Shown: positions 43,196 through 52,652, numbered from the stretch's first letter. The stretch is 64,000 nt of DNA from CAWCKS01 sp963763485 (GCA_963763485.1 CAVXOW010000006.1:1116001-1180000); one strand, 5' to 3'. Numbers and translations are program-made. Notes: generated by a model not told the origin, from the letters alone.

Positions 43196-43782
43196 TTGGA
43201 CGCCTCGTTGTTCAATCACCGAATAGACGCTCGACCGGTGCGCGTCCTTGAGGCAGATCAGTCATGCAGCCGTCACAATGGCCAGCTGTTGGCACTCATC
43301 GCTGTTGCCGATGCATTCGATTGCGATGCGCACAAGCGACGGCACCATCTCGACCAGATGCGTTTACGACGGTCCGAACCGGCGATGCATGTAAGCACCC
43401 AGGAATTGCCCAGCGCGTCGACCAATTCCGGAACGCTCATGATCGCGATTCCGCGCCCACGGACGATCGAAGAGAAAGCGTAGTTTCGGCAGATGACAGA
43501 AGAATTGCAGCGTACGGACCGCGACAGCAACGGTGGCTCAAATTACGAGCACCGCCGAAACATGTCGGTCACGCTTCTGTTGCGAAGGCGTGTTCAACTT
43601 GATGCGCGGGGGTCCCTCCTCGCATCCCAAACCCTTTCCCTTCGAACCCCGGTCGCGCCCCCATCGCGATCGGGGCTTTGTTGTCGCCGGACCTAACGAC
43701 TCTTGCATCTTCGCCTGCAGACTCGTGCGGACGGATGATCCGTCGCATTTGCTTGCGCGCGGCCGAGGAGACTCACTGCACC
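43196..43782. other. Gap with an orphan terminator and one doubtful ORF
   Basis: A 587-base stretch between two minus-strand genes. A 55-codon minus-strand ORF from ATG 43440 to 43273 starts MSVPELVDALGNSWVLTC but becomes Arg/Ser-rich. It is doubtful and not called. A terminator-like hairpin on the plus strand is at 43647-43680. No tRNA fold could be made from the nearby TTCGAACCCC. Confidence 0.35.
43647..43680 (+). terminator. Orphan plus-strand terminator-like hairpin
   Basis: CCCCGGTCGCG (43647-43657) pairs with CGCGATCGGGG (43665-43675) over 11 pairs, one of them G-U, around a CCCCCAT loop. CTTTGTTGT follows. No plus-strand gene ends here, so a small RNA may be the source. Confidence 0.45.
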
Positions 43783-44742
43783 TCAAGAATTCACCGGCGG
43801 CGTGCCGTGGGTGTAAAAGCTTTCGACGGTCTTGAGGCCCCAGGCCTGCCCCTTCTTGCGCTCCGTCTCGGTCCACGTGACGGTCTGCCAGTCCGGCGCC
43901 AGGATCAGCCGCGCGCCGGCATTGGCGAGCTCGATCCGGTTGCCGGCCGGCTCCCAAACGTAGATGAAGAAGGTCTGCTGGATCGCGTGCTTGTGCGGCC
44001 CGGTCTCGATGAAGACGCCGTTCTCGAGGAAGATGTCGGCGGCCTGCAGGATGTGCTCGCGCTGGTCGACCGCGTAGGTGAGGTGATGGAAGCGCCCGCG
44101 GCCGCCGGTGTTGTCGCGCGCGTAGGCGATGTCATAGCTCTTGTTGTTGATCGTGAACCAGCAGCCACCGACAGCACCATTGTCGAGCACGATCTGCTCG
44201 GTGATGCGGCTGCCGAGCGCCTTCGGCATGAAGTCGCGGATCGCCCCGAGATCGGCCGCCAGCAGGTTGACGTGATCGAGCCGCCGCGTCGCGACGCCGC
44301 GCGCCGGAAATTTTTGCGGCTGGTTCTTCAGCGCGGGCCGCTCGTTCGGCGGCGCCTCATAACGGCGGGTCTCGTAATAAATCTCGAAGACGTGGTCGTC
44401 GGGATCGCGAAAGCGATAGGCCGGGCCGTGGCCGAGATCGCCGTCGTGCCAGCCGATGCCGCAGCCCATCTGCTCCAGCGCCTTGACGCGGCGCTCGAGC
44501 GCCTGCGGGCTTGCGGCGCGATAGGCGACATGGCGCGAGCCCGTGGTCTTCGCCGCCGTCAGCTTCAATGAGTGAAATTCGTAATCGTCATAGGCGCGCA
44601 GATAAACGCTGTCGCCCTCGCGTCCGCTCTCGGTGAGGCCGAACACACGGGTGAAGAAATCGAGGCTGGCTTCCGGCTTGTCGGTCAGCAACTCGACATG
44701 GCCGAGATGGGCAACGTCGTAGATCGGTTCAGCTGCGGTCAT
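43783..44742 (-). CDS. Extradiol (catechol 2,3-) dioxygenase family protein
   Basis: A 319-residue protein of two VOC domains. Iron-binding residues are visible in the C-terminal domain as RLDHVNLLAAD (His), RFHHLTYAVDQ (His) and the Glu of PAGNRIELANAG. The N-terminal domain begins VAHLGHVELLTDKPEASLDF. Such type I enzymes open catechol-type rings with oxygen. It follows eutC on the same strand by about 65 bases and is the last gene of the long catabolic run. Confidence 0.9.
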   Translation of the reverse strand: MTAAEPIYDVAHLGHVELLTDKPEASLDFFTRVFGLTESGREGDSVYLRAYDDYEFHSLKLTAAKTTGSRHVAYRAASPQALERRVKALEQMGCGIGWHDGDLGHGPAYRFRDPDDHVFEIYYETRRYEAPPNERPALKNQPQKFPARGVATRRLDHVNLLAADLGAIRDFMPKALGSRITEQIVLDNGAVGGCWFTINNKSYDIAYARDNTGGRGRFHHLTYAVDQREHILQAADIFLENGVFIETGPHKHAIQQTFFIYVWEPAGNRIELANAGARLILAPDWQTVTWTETERKKGQAWGLKTVESFYTHGTPPVNS

Positions 44743-44807
44743 GATTGCCTCATCAGTTCAATTCGGTATGCGCGCCTCGGTTTTTTAGCGGCTTTCGTGC
44801 GCAAAAC

Positions 44808-45584
44808 CTATTCGAGCGCTGGCCGCTCGGTCTCATCCTTTAGCGCAACGCCGGAGACTTTTCGCGCGTGAATTGCCAGCAACAACCGCGTCAGTTTGAA
44901 GGCGGCGTCATCGTAGCCGACGCCGGCCGGCCGGATGTTCGAGATGCAGTTGCGCCCGGCATCGGTGGTATTCCCGCGCGGGCGATAGGTCAGATAGGCG
45001 CCCATGCTGTCGGGCGCGCTCAATCCCGGACGTTCGCCGATCAGGATTGCCACGCATTCCGCTCGCAGCGCTTCGGCGATGGCGTCGCCAAGAGCAACCC
45101 GGCCGAGGCGAGCGATGACAACAGGCCCGATGCGCCACGTCTTCGGCAGCGCCGGCACGACACGCTGCAGGACTGGCGTCGCGTGCTGCTGGACGGCACC
45201 CGCGGACAAGCCGTCAGCGACGACGAAGACGACGTCGCAGCCGCGCGCGTGCTGCCTGAGCGTCGCGGCCGAGTCGGCTGCGAGCGCGCGGCCAAGATCG
45301 GGACGCATGAGATAGCTTTGCCGATCCACGGCCTGGCTCGCGACCTGCAGCACTGGCAGGCCGAGTACGTCGAGGTCAGCGGCCAACCGCACTACATCCA
45401 GCGCATCGTGGACGGCATCGCGGGCGCGGGCGTGGGCCAGCCGAAGATCGAGCGCCGCCCCCGTCGCAATCGAGGCGCCAACGCGCGGCAACCCGATCCG
45501 CGCCGGCGTAACCCGGCGCAGGTCGGCCCATGCGTCGGGAACGTCCGGACTTTCCCCTGTTCGCGCGATCGACCGCTCGCTCAT
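44808..45584 (-). CDS. eutC: Ethanolamine ammonia-lyase small subunit
   Basis: A 258-residue EutC. The N-terminus has ARIGLPRVGASIATGAALDL and LRLAHARARDAVH. Cobalamin-binding region blocks are VVFVVADGLSAGAVQQHA and ILIGERPGLSAPDSMGAYLT, with NCISNIRPAG after. It is the B12-binding partner of EutB in conversion of ethanolamine to acetaldehyde and ammonia. Its start overlaps the eutB stop (ATGA), so the two are translated in step. No other eut shell genes are seen, so it works free in the cytoplasm. Confidence 0.93.
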   Translation of the reverse strand: MSERSIARTGESPDVPDAWADLRRVTPARIGLPRVGASIATGAALDLRLAHARARDAVHDALDVVRLAADLDVLGLPVLQVASQAVDRQSYLMRPDLGRALAADSAATLRQHARGCDVVFVVADGLSAGAVQQHATPVLQRVVPALPKTWRIGPVVIARLGRVALGDAIAEALRAECVAILIGERPGLSAPDSMGAYLTYRPRGNTTDAGRNCISNIRPAGVGYDDAAFKLTRLLLAIHARKVSGVALKDETERPALE

Positions 45585-46963
45585 GTGCCGGATCCGATCA
45601 GCGCACGAAAATGCTGCGGCAGCCCGCGCGGCCGGATCCGCTTGTTGCGATCAACCAGCCCCTGCCGGTCGAGCCACGCCTCGAACTCCGGCGCCGGCTG
45701 CTTGCCGAACAAGTCGCGCATCACGAGCGCGTCGTGGAACGACGTGCTCTGGTAGCCGAGCATCACATCGTCGGCGCCGGGCACGCCCATCACGAAATTG
45801 ACGCCCGCCGTCACCAGCAGCGTCAGCAGCGCGTCCATGTCGTCCTGATCAGCCTCGGCGTGATTGGTGTAGCAGACGTCGACGCCCATCGGCACGCCCA
45901 TCAGCTTGCCGCAGAAGTGATCCTCCAATCCGGCGCGCGTGATCTGTTTGCCATCGAACAGGTATTCCGGACCGATGAAGCCGACCACGGTGTTGACCAG
46001 GAGCGGCGAAAAGTGCCGCGCCACCGCGTAGGCGCGCGCCTCCAGCGTCTGCTGATCGACGCCGTGATGCGCGTTGGCCGACAGCGCACTGCCCTGCCCG
46101 GTTTCGAAATACATCACGTTGTCGCCGACACTGCCGCGCCTCAAAGCGAGCGCGGCGTCGCGCGCTTTATCGAGCAGCGCCAGATTGATGCCGAAGCTCT
46201 TGTTGGCCGCCTCGGTGCCGGCAATCGACTGAAACACCAGGTCGACCGGCGAGCCGCGGCGGATCAGATCGAGCGTCGTCGTGACATGCGCCAGCACGCA
46301 AGACTGCGTGGGGATCGCGAGTTTCACGCGAATATCTTCGAGCATCGAGAGCAGCCGGTGCGTCTGGTCGGGACTGTCAGTGGCCGGATTGATGCCGATC
46401 ACGGCGTCGCCTGCGCCGAGCAGGAGGCCGTCGAGAATGCTCGCGGCGATGCCTCTGATATCGTCGGTCGGATGGTTCGGCTGCAGCCGCACCGACAGCT
46501 TACCCGGCAGGCCGATCGTGTTGCGAAATCGCGTCACCACCGTGCATTTCGACGCAGTCACGATGAGGTCCTGCAGCGCACAGAGCTTGCTTACCGCAGC
46601 GGCCATTTCCGGCGTCACACCTGACGTAATCGCCGCCAGCGCCTCGCGCGTCGCGTCATCGGACAGCAGCCAGTCCCGAAAGCCGCCGACCGTCAGATGC
46701 GCGATCGGCGCGAATGCGGCCTTGTCGTGGGTATCGACAATGAGGCGCGTGACATCGTCGATCTCGTAGGGGATGACGAGGTCTTCGAGCAGCGTTTTGA
46801 GCGGCACGTCGGCGAGCGCGTATTGCGCAGCGACTCGCTGCTCGGCGCTTTCAGCCGCAATGCCGGCGAGCTGGTCGCCGCTTCGCAACGGCGTTGCCTT
46901 CGCAAGCAGTGTCTTCAGGTCATCGAAGACATATTGGGTGGCGCCCAGGGTCGCGCGGTACAT
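45581..46963 (-). CDS. eutB: Ethanolamine ammonia-lyase large subunit
   Basis: A 460-residue EutB TIM barrel. Typical blocks are MYRATLGATQYVFDDLKTLL at the start, RLQPNHPTDDIRGIAASILD and GLLLGAGDAVIGINPATDS. The list continues with VFQSIAGTEAANKSFGINL, MYFETGQGSALSANAHHGVD, and FIGPEYLFDGKQITRAGLED. It makes acetaldehyde and ammonia from ethanolamine with adenosylcobalamin. It lies about 80 bases downstream of the SMP-30 gene and overlaps eutC by four bases. Confidence 0.95.
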   Translation of the reverse strand: MYRATLGATQYVFDDLKTLLAKATPLRSGDQLAGIAAESAEQRVAAQYALADVPLKTLLEDLVIPYEIDDVTRLIVDTHDKAAFAPIAHLTVGGFRDWLLSDDATREALAAITSGVTPEMAAAVSKLCALQDLIVTASKCTVVTRFRNTIGLPGKLSVRLQPNHPTDDIRGIAASILDGLLLGAGDAVIGINPATDSPDQTHRLLSMLEDIRVKLAIPTQSCVLAHVTTTLDLIRRGSPVDLVFQSIAGTEAANKSFGINLALLDKARDAALALRRGSVGDNVMYFETGQGSALSANAHHGVDQQTLEARAYAVARHFSPLLVNTVVGFIGPEYLFDGKQITRAGLEDHFCGKLMGVPMGVDVCYTNHAEADQDDMDALLTLLVTAGVNFVMGVPGADDVMLGYQSTSFHDALVMRDLFGKQPAPEFEAWLDRQGLVDRNKRIRPRGLPQHFRALIGSGT

Positions 46964-47042
46964 CAGGGGCTCTCGAACCGGATCGGCATGTTGTCGGCAG
47001 CATACTCCTCGCGTGCGCCGTCACAACGCCGGATGCGCCACG

Positions 47043-47981
47043 CTATTTCAGGCAACCCGCCTGCAGGCAGAACTCGCGGCCCGGCCGCGCCACACGGAAC
47101 GATTCGATGAAGCCACCCTTGCGCTGGGTGACGAATACGGTTTTCCCGTCCGCGCCGCCGAACGCCAGGTTGGTCGGCTCCTTGGCCGTGAGCGGCACTT
47201 CGCGCTCGACCGTCCCGTTCGGGCTCAGGATCAGAATCGTGCCCTTCAGAATGCGTGCGACGTAGATCCGGCCATCGATATCTGTTCGCAAGCCATCGAT
47301 GCTGGCATCGGTGAATTTCTTCACCAACCGCGGCGACGTTAGCGCTCCGCTTTCCAGGCGATAGGCCCAGATCTCGTTAAAGTCGGATTCGCCGACATAG
47401 AGCGTCTTGCCGTCCGGGCTGAGATCGATGCCGTTGGTCGTGCTCATCGGCCGGGGGCTTGCCATCTTCTCACCGACGCCACTACCGTCCGCGCCAGCCG
47501 TGATGCGCCAGACCTGGCCGGTGCGCGCCTTCCAGTTCGGATCGCTCGCATAAAGCGTCCCGTCGGCGGCAACCGTCAGGTCGTTCGGCTGATTGAATTC
47601 GTCCGACTGAAAGTACGGCCGCGGCTCGGTCGTGCCGGGCTCGATGACAAAGATATTGTGCTTCTTGTAGTCGGCGACGAACATGCGGCCCGACTTGTCG
47701 AAGCGAATGGCGTTGCCGACGCTGCCTTCCGGCAATGTCGCAAACAGCTCCGACGCTGTGCCGCCGGCGACAATCTTGCCGACCGTGCCCCGCCGCTGAA
47801 AATTGACAACGTAGAGACTGCCCGCGCGATCGACGGCAGGTCCCTCGATGTTGAAGGTGTATTCGCCCGGCGGCGTCAGCTGCAAGCTTTGGTACAGACC
47901 GCTCTCGGCGATGGCCGCCGAGACAAACGCGACAGCGCTACAGAGGCACCAGATTGTCCTCTTCGATATAGTAACCGCCAT
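47043..47981 (-). CDS. Exported SMP-30/gluconolactonase-like protein
   Basis: A 312-residue beta-propeller protein with a signal peptide (MAVTISKRTIWCLCSAVAFV, cleaved near IAESG). Blades have FNIEGPAVDRAGSLYVVNFQ, NQPNDLTVAADGTLYASDPN, TTNGIDLSPDGKTLYVGES and SIDGLRTDIDGRIYVA. The Glu, Asn and Asp residues of the SMP-30 metal site fit. It probably opens a sugar lactone in the periplasm, which would suit the sugar dehydrogenase-like gene upstream. Start 47981 is chosen for the signal peptide; it overlaps the end of the upstream gene by 44 bases. Confidence 0.8.
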   Translation of the reverse strand: MAVTISKRTIWCLCSAVAFVSAAIAESGLYQSLQLTPPGEYTFNIEGPAVDRAGSLYVVNFQRRGTVGKIVAGGTASELFATLPEGSVGNAIRFDKSGRMFVADYKKHNIFVIEPGTTEPRPYFQSDEFNQPNDLTVAADGTLYASDPNWKARTGQVWRITAGADGSGVGEKMASPRPMSTTNGIDLSPDGKTLYVGESDFNEIWAYRLESGALTSPRLVKKFTDASIDGLRTDIDGRIYVARILKGTILILSPNGTVEREVPLTAKEPTNLAFGGADGKTVFVTQRKGGFIESFRVARPGREFCLQAGCLK

Positions 47982-50010
47982 CGTCGGTGCATTCGCCATT
48001 GAGATAGAGATCCGCTGGACGGTAAATGCGGCTGAACTGCGGTTTCTCTGGCGCATGCCGGGCAAGCGCAATCACGACAATACCGGTCGGTATCGCGCCG
48101 CACTCCTTGTGGTTCCGGTCATAGAACTTGCGGTCTACGCGGCCGCCTCGTACGCGCAACCGCTCGCCCGGCACGATCGTTCCAACGAATCGATCGAGCG
48201 TTGCGAGCAACTGCTTGTAAGAGGAGTCCTTCAGTAAATCTCTGCCGTTCGGCGGCATGATGTTTTCCGCGCCCCGTCCGTTCAGCCGCGCGCGCAGCAG
48301 GCCGGCTTCGGGATCGCCGGGATAGATCCAGCCGTCTTGCGACAGCAGGAACTGCAGCACCGCACGATCCTTCTCGGCATCGCTTTGTCCCGGCTTCAAG
48401 CCGAAATCGGCGTGGCAGCCCTGACAATGCTTCTCGACCAGGTCGGTCCTGATCTGGGTGACGCGCGCGCGGTTTCCCGCGTCGCTCTCGACAAATTTGA
48501 TCAGCTCGGCAATTTGCTGGTCGCTGCGCAGGTCGCATGGTAGCGGCACGCGCGCCTCGACCGGCGCCGTATCGATGCGGATGATGGTCCTGTTCTTGTC
48601 CTCGACCAGCCAGATCGCACCGTCGGACGCAACCGCCATGCCGACCGGCGCGCCCTGCGGCCGCGCGCCGTTGACCTTGTACCATTCCGGAATGAGCTCG
48701 ATGAACGGAGCGGCGGCGACCTCGCCGGCGCTCTCGGTCTGAAAGGCGCGGGTCGGCTCGGACGCGCAGCTCACGCCATAACGCACCGGCGGCGACTGCA
48801 GCTTTGGAAATCCCTTGTCGTCGACATCGAACGCGATCACCCGGCTGCCCGTTGGACGATAGCCATGCAGGCCGATCACCAGCCTGTTCTGCAACTCGGG
48901 AAATTTCGTGCCGTGATAGTAGAACATGTTGAGCGGCGCGGCGTGCGGCGGCAGCAGCGAGTAAGGCTGGCGATAGGCGTCCTTGTTGTTGCAGAAATCC
49001 TTGTAGGTCGAGTTCGTCTGCAGGAAGCCGCGGAATTCCGGGCTCGCGGTCGAGATGTCGTAGCAATAGGGCCAGCCATAGTGCTTGCCCTTTTCCAACG
49101 CATTGAGCTCTTCGTTCGGCTTCATCACGTCGGGCAGGTCGCGGCCGTTCTCGGCCTGCAGGAACGCGTAACCGGCTGCGGGAAATTCCGGATGCACCGC
49201 GAGCGCCATCGAATTGCGCAGGCCGCGCGCAAAAACTTCACGCGGCGGATTCGGATCGGTCGCCTTCAGCGCCGGGAAGATGCCGCCGGCCGGCGGCGTG
49301 AAGACCCAGACCGCGGCCAGCGGATTTGGCCCCTCGCCGGCGGGGCAGAGGCGGTTTGCGTAGTTGACGCAGCTGTCGGTCGGCGCACCGACGTTGACAT
49401 AGATGCGGCCGGTCTTGTCGAACACGAATTGCTTGAGCGGATGCACGGCTTCCGCGACCTTGGTCCCGTCCGACAGAGTCATGCTGCGCCCGGGGAGGTC
49501 GTGGATCACGACCTCCATGGAGGCCTTCGGGTTCGACGCCAGCGGATCGAAGCGGAAGATCGTCGTATCGGTCGAGGCGTAGATTTTCCTGTCCGGACCG
49601 ATCGCAAGGCCAAACGGAAAATCAATCCCGGTCACAAGCTCGCGGATACGGTGACCCGCCGGCAGCGCCGGATCGAGCAGCAAGAGCCGGCCATGGGCCG
49701 GCGTCCAGCTTCCCATGTCGGCGACGACAAATTCGTTGCGGCCTGGAATCTGTACGATCGAGCGGGGAAAGATCAGGCCGTCGTCTTTGCTCGCGACAAG
49801 ACCGGCGCAATAGCCTTCGCGCATGCCGATACGGAGTTTTGGATAGGCGTCCGGCGCGGTGCCGCACAGCACGTCGCGATCGACCGCGTAACCTTCGATA
49901 TGCGTGATTTCTGCCGCGAGCACGACCGTCGAGCCGGCAGCGCCGGCGAGCATCGTCAGCAACCCGGCGAGCATGCGCCCGCCACGTTTCCATCGCCTGG
50001 CTGGATGCAT
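47938..50010 (-). CDS. PQQ-type sugar dehydrogenase-like protein with C-terminal cytochrome c domain
   Basis: A 690-residue exported protein. A basic leader and hydrophobic stretch (MLAGLLTMLAGAAGSTVVLA) form the signal peptide. A six-bladed soluble glucose dehydrogenase-like domain (FPFGLAIGPDRKIYAS, FVFDKTGRIYVNVG, RGLRNSMALAVHPEF, WPYCYDI) runs to about residue 480. A haem c domain follows, with HCQGCH at 528-533 and a probable axial Met585 in ENIMPPNGRD. It should oxidise a sugar or alcohol in the periplasm and pass electrons to the haem. Its start overlaps the aldo/keto reductase stop (TGATG). Confidence 0.8.
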   Translation of the reverse strand: MHPARRWKRGGRMLAGLLTMLAGAAGSTVVLAAEITHIEGYAVDRDVLCGTAPDAYPKLRIGMREGYCAGLVASKDDGLIFPRSIVQIPGRNEFVVADMGSWTPAHGRLLLLDPALPAGHRIRELVTGIDFPFGLAIGPDRKIYASTDTTIFRFDPLASNPKASMEVVIHDLPGRSMTLSDGTKVAEAVHPLKQFVFDKTGRIYVNVGAPTDSCVNYANRLCPAGEGPNPLAAVWVFTPPAGGIFPALKATDPNPPREVFARGLRNSMALAVHPEFPAAGYAFLQAENGRDLPDVMKPNEELNALEKGKHYGWPYCYDISTASPEFRGFLQTNSTYKDFCNNKDAYRQPYSLLPPHAAPLNMFYYHGTKFPELQNRLVIGLHGYRPTGSRVIAFDVDDKGFPKLQSPPVRYGVSCASEPTRAFQTESAGEVAAAPFIELIPEWYKVNGARPQGAPVGMAVASDGAIWLVEDKNRTIIRIDTAPVEARVPLPCDLRSDQQIAELIKFVESDAGNRARVTQIRTDLVEKHCQGCHADFGLKPGQSDAEKDRAVLQFLLSQDGWIYPGDPEAGLLRARLNGRGAENIMPPNGRDLLKDSSYKQLLATLDRFVGTIVPGERLRVRGGRVDRKFYDRNHKECGAIPTGIVVIALARHAPEKPQFSRIYRPADLYLNGECTDDGGYYIEEDNLVPL

Positions 50011-50972
50011 CAGCGCCGCGACCGATCCGGCAGGTCCAGTCCGACGCCCCGCAGCGCGCCGAAGCAGGCATAGAGCTTCTCGACATCGGTCCGGGGCAAC
50101 GGCGGCTGGAGGATCGAAGCGATATTGCTGCGCAAATGCTCGCGGTTTCCAGTGCCGAACAGGACGACTTCGCTCCCCGGCTCATGCCGCGCGAAGCGAT
50201 AGGCCGCGTCGACGACACTCACCGCGCCGCCCTCGTGCACGAGAAAATCCAGCGGATTGGGCATATTGCCAAATTCGGCGGGCACCTTTCCCTCAGCTGC
50301 CAGCCGTTTCATCGTCTCCGCCAGCAAGCCCGGCCTGGAAAAAATATTGCGCACCACGAACATCAGGAGCGTGCCGACGCCACGCGCCTGCGTCTGCGGA
50401 AACACCTTTGTCCGCGCGGCCTGATTGAGCATGTGAAACGCGAACATCACGACTTCCCATGCCGGGTCGGTCAGCGCCCGCTGCAGCATGGTGTGCTCGG
50501 GATCGAGCGGCGAGGATTCGCTCAAGCCGAGGTGGCGGATCTTGCCCTTTTCCTTTTCGCGCAACAGCGCCGGCGCGAGCTCCTCGCGCACGCGATCGTA
50601 GGCCTGCGGCGGCACGCCATGCAGCAGGAAGACGTCGACGTAATCGGTGCGCAGCTTCTTGAGCGATGCTTCGAGGCTCGCGACCGCCTGCGCGCCCGAC
50701 CGCGGCACGCCGCCTTCGGTGATCCGGCATTTGGTCGAGATCACGACGGAGCTCCGGTCTTGCCCGTCGATCGCACCGCCGACGATGTGCTCGGTGCCAT
50801 AGGCCTCGGCGGTATCGATGAAGGACACCCCGAGATCGATCGCCTCGCGCACCAGCGCAACCGATTGCGCCGTCGACAGCCCGGTGCCGAGACCGACCTG
50901 GCTGTTGCCGCCGCAGCCGAGGCCGGCGACGCTGACCTTCAGGCCGGTTTTGCCTAGCGTTGTATATTGCAA
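50010..50972 (-). CDS. Aldo/keto reductase
   Basis: A 320-residue aldo/keto reductase barrel. The catalytic tetrad is visible as Asp and Tyr in FIDTAEAYGTE (about residues 52-57), Lys in SSVVISTKC (about 81) and His in VDVFLLHGVPP (about 118). SLEASLKKLRTDYVD is the common AKR block. It reduces or oxidises a carbonyl with NADP(H). It is the first gene of a minus-strand run with the PQQ-type dehydrogenase, SMP-30, EutBC and dioxygenase genes, coupled to the next by TGATG. Confidence 0.9.
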   Translation of the reverse strand: MQYTTLGKTGLKVSVAGLGCGGNSQVGLGTGLSTAQSVALVREAIDLGVSFIDTAEAYGTEHIVGGAIDGQDRSSVVISTKCRITEGGVPRSGAQAVASLEASLKKLRTDYVDVFLLHGVPPQAYDRVREELAPALLREKEKGKIRHLGLSESSPLDPEHTMLQRALTDPAWEVVMFAFHMLNQAARTKVFPQTQARGVGTLLMFVVRNIFSRPGLLAETMKRLAAEGKVPAEFGNMPNPLDFLVHEGGAVSVVDAAYRFARHEPGSEVVLFGTGNREHLRSNIASILQPPLPRTDVEKLYACFGALRGVGLDLPDRSRR

Positions 50973-51056
50973 TTGCGTACCTTTCCCAAAGCCCGCGCTG
51001 TTCGAAGCACCGTGGCAGGCGTTGATATAACAAAATTGACGGGCGTGGGTCAGGCG

Positions 51057-51839
51057 ATGTTCTCACCCGTAGTTCACATCCTGCTGCGCCGGATGACCGA
51101 TCCGGCCCAACACCGCGCCGAAAACGAGCTGTTTCAGCTCTATCACCAGCCCGAATTGCGCAGCCGGCCAGCGGTCGCCTGGGCCGACCGCTGGGTCTCG
51201 GCGCCCGACTGCGTCGGGCGCTCTGCCGTTACTCCCGAAGGCCGGTTCGACTATGCGTCGATCTGTTGGCTGCGCCCTCCGGCCCATGCGAACGCGCGAG
51301 CGCTGGCCGAGCATTTCGAGCGCGCGGCACAGCTCGGCCTGCACTCGCGCGGCCGGGCCGAGACCACGCTCGACACTTTCATGGTGCCGCTGAAGGGTTA
51401 CGTGCGACGGCAAGCGCTGCTGTCAGCCGATGCGCTCCCGTTCCGCCCGAACACCGGCGTCTACCTCATCGTCTCGCGATCCCATCGTCACCATGACGCC
51501 GACGCCGAGGACGTGTTTCGCTGGTACGACCAGACGCGCATTCCCGATCTGCTCGGTTGCGCCGGTGCGGTCGGCGCCTGGACCTTTGCGGCGCGCGAGT
51601 TCTACGCGCCGGATCGCGACCTCGCGAAGCCGATGCTCCGGATGACCCTGGTCTATCTCGAGCGCGATCCGCTTGCGTTTGCTGACGACGTGGCGAAGCT
51701 GCCTGCAGCACGCTTACGCGACACACGACACGTCGAAACGATCCTGTTCGCCGGCCCGTTGCGCGCAATCGTCCCGTGGCAATGGGACTGGTTCGATGCC
51801 AGCGTGGAGACGCGATCCCAGCCCGCGCGGAGGGCATGA
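51057..51839 (+). CDS. EthD-like (dimeric alpha/beta-barrel) protein, paralogue 1
   Basis: A 260-residue protein starting MFSPVVHILLRRMTDPAQHR. It is plainly paralogous to the next gene: both share TDPxxHR, HQPE, RWVxAPDC, FxxPLKGYV, ALPxRP, IPxLLxCxGxxGAWTFAAxE and a closing LRAIVxWQWDWF. The duplicated start of that alignment fixes ATG 51057, against the longer frame from 50967. The layout suggests two EthD-like half-barrels in each protein; function unknown. It heads an operon with its paralogue and an SDR, divergent from the aldo/keto reductase. Confidence 0.65.
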   Translation: MFSPVVHILLRRMTDPAQHRAENELFQLYHQPELRSRPAVAWADRWVSAPDCVGRSAVTPEGRFDYASICWLRPPAHANARALAEHFERAAQLGLHSRGRAETTLDTFMVPLKGYVRRQALLSADALPFRPNTGVYLIVSRSHRHHDADAEDVFRWYDQTRIPDLLGCAGAVGAWTFAAREFYAPDRDLAKPMLRMTLVYLERDPLAFADDVAKLPAARLRDTRHVETILFAGPLRAIVPWQWDWFDASVETRSQPARRA

Positions 51840-51842
51840 AAA

Positions 51843-52652
51843 ATGTTCGCGACGCGGGTCTATTTTTCGCTCTCCGAGATCACTGATCCGACAAAGCACC
51901 GCGATCACAACGAATGGCACCAGCTCGACCATCAGCCGGAGAACCTCTTACTGCCGGGCGTTGCGCTTGGGAGCCGTTGGGTCCGTGCGCCCGATTGCGC
52001 GGCATTCAGCACTGGCACGGCCGCAAGCTACATGGCGGCTCACTACGGCATCATGTATTGGTTTCGCGAACCGATCGCCGAGACCCTCGACGATTTCTTC
52101 GACCTGTCGGAGCGTTCGTTCCAGTGGGGCCGCTCGCCGCAGATCGGATGGACTCGGCGCCCGATGCGCGGGTTCTTCGCGCCGCTCAAGGGCTACGTCG
52201 CGCCGCGCGTGCGCGTCGGGGTCGAGGCCCTGCCGTACCGGCCCGTCAAGGCGGTGTTGGTCACGCTCTCCAACCTGCGCGGCAGCGAGGCGGAACGAAC
52301 CGCCACCCTGCGCTGGCAGGATGAGGTCCACATTCCTGCGCTACTCGAATGCGACGGCGTCGCCGGCGCCTGGACGTTTGCGGCCGACGAGTTGTTCAAG
52401 GCGCCATGGGAGGATGGCCGCAAGACCTGGAGCTTCGCCGACAGCGCGAGCCGCGCCGCCAATCCGCAACCGCAGCGGCTCCAGATTCTCTATCTTGATG
52501 GTGAGCCGGCCGACGTGATCGACGGCATCAGGCAGCGGGAGAGCGCGCTGCGGCGCGACCAGCTCTGGCGCGACACATCGGCGACCGAAGAGATTCTGTT
52601 CGCATCGCCGCTGCGCGCGATCGTTGCCTGGCAGTGGGACTGGTTCAACTAA
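51843..52652 (+). CDS. EthD-like (dimeric alpha/beta-barrel) protein, paralogue 2
   Basis: A 269-residue paralogue of the gene before it, starting MFATRVYFSLSEITDPTKHR with HNEWHQLDHQPENLLLPG. It has the same block order, including GFFAPLKGYVAPRV, IPALLECDGVAGAWTFAADE and ILFASPLRAIVAWQWDWF. It lies three bases after its partner and 11 bases before the SDR, so all three are co-expressed. Paired subunits of one complex are an attractive inference. Function unknown. Confidence 0.65.
   Translation: MFATRVYFSLSEITDPTKHRDHNEWHQLDHQPENLLLPGVALGSRWVRAPDCAAFSTGTAASYMAAHYGIMYWFREPIAETLDDFFDLSERSFQWGRSPQIGWTRRPMRGFFAPLKGYVAPRVRVGVEALPYRPVKAVLVTLSNLRGSEAERTATLRWQDEVHIPALLECDGVAGAWTFAADELFKAPWEDGRKTWSFADSASRAANPQPQRLQILYLDGEPADVIDGIRQRESALRRDQLWRDTSATEEILFASPLRAIVAWQWDWFN

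Noticed and set aside
43273..43440. 55-codon minus-strand ORF starting MSVPELVDALGNSW
   Set aside because: The beginning is protein-like, but the remainder is Arg/Ser/Ala-rich and no ribosome-binding site or family is evident; not enough to call a gene.
43630..43690. Possible tRNA because of TTCGAACCCC near a hairpin
   Set aside because: No acceptor, D or anticodon arm could be folded around it on either strand.
14500..50000. CRISPR array or integrase-bearing mobile element
   Set aside because: No regularly spaced direct repeats, transposase, integrase or tRNA-adjacent attachment site was found anywhere in the window.
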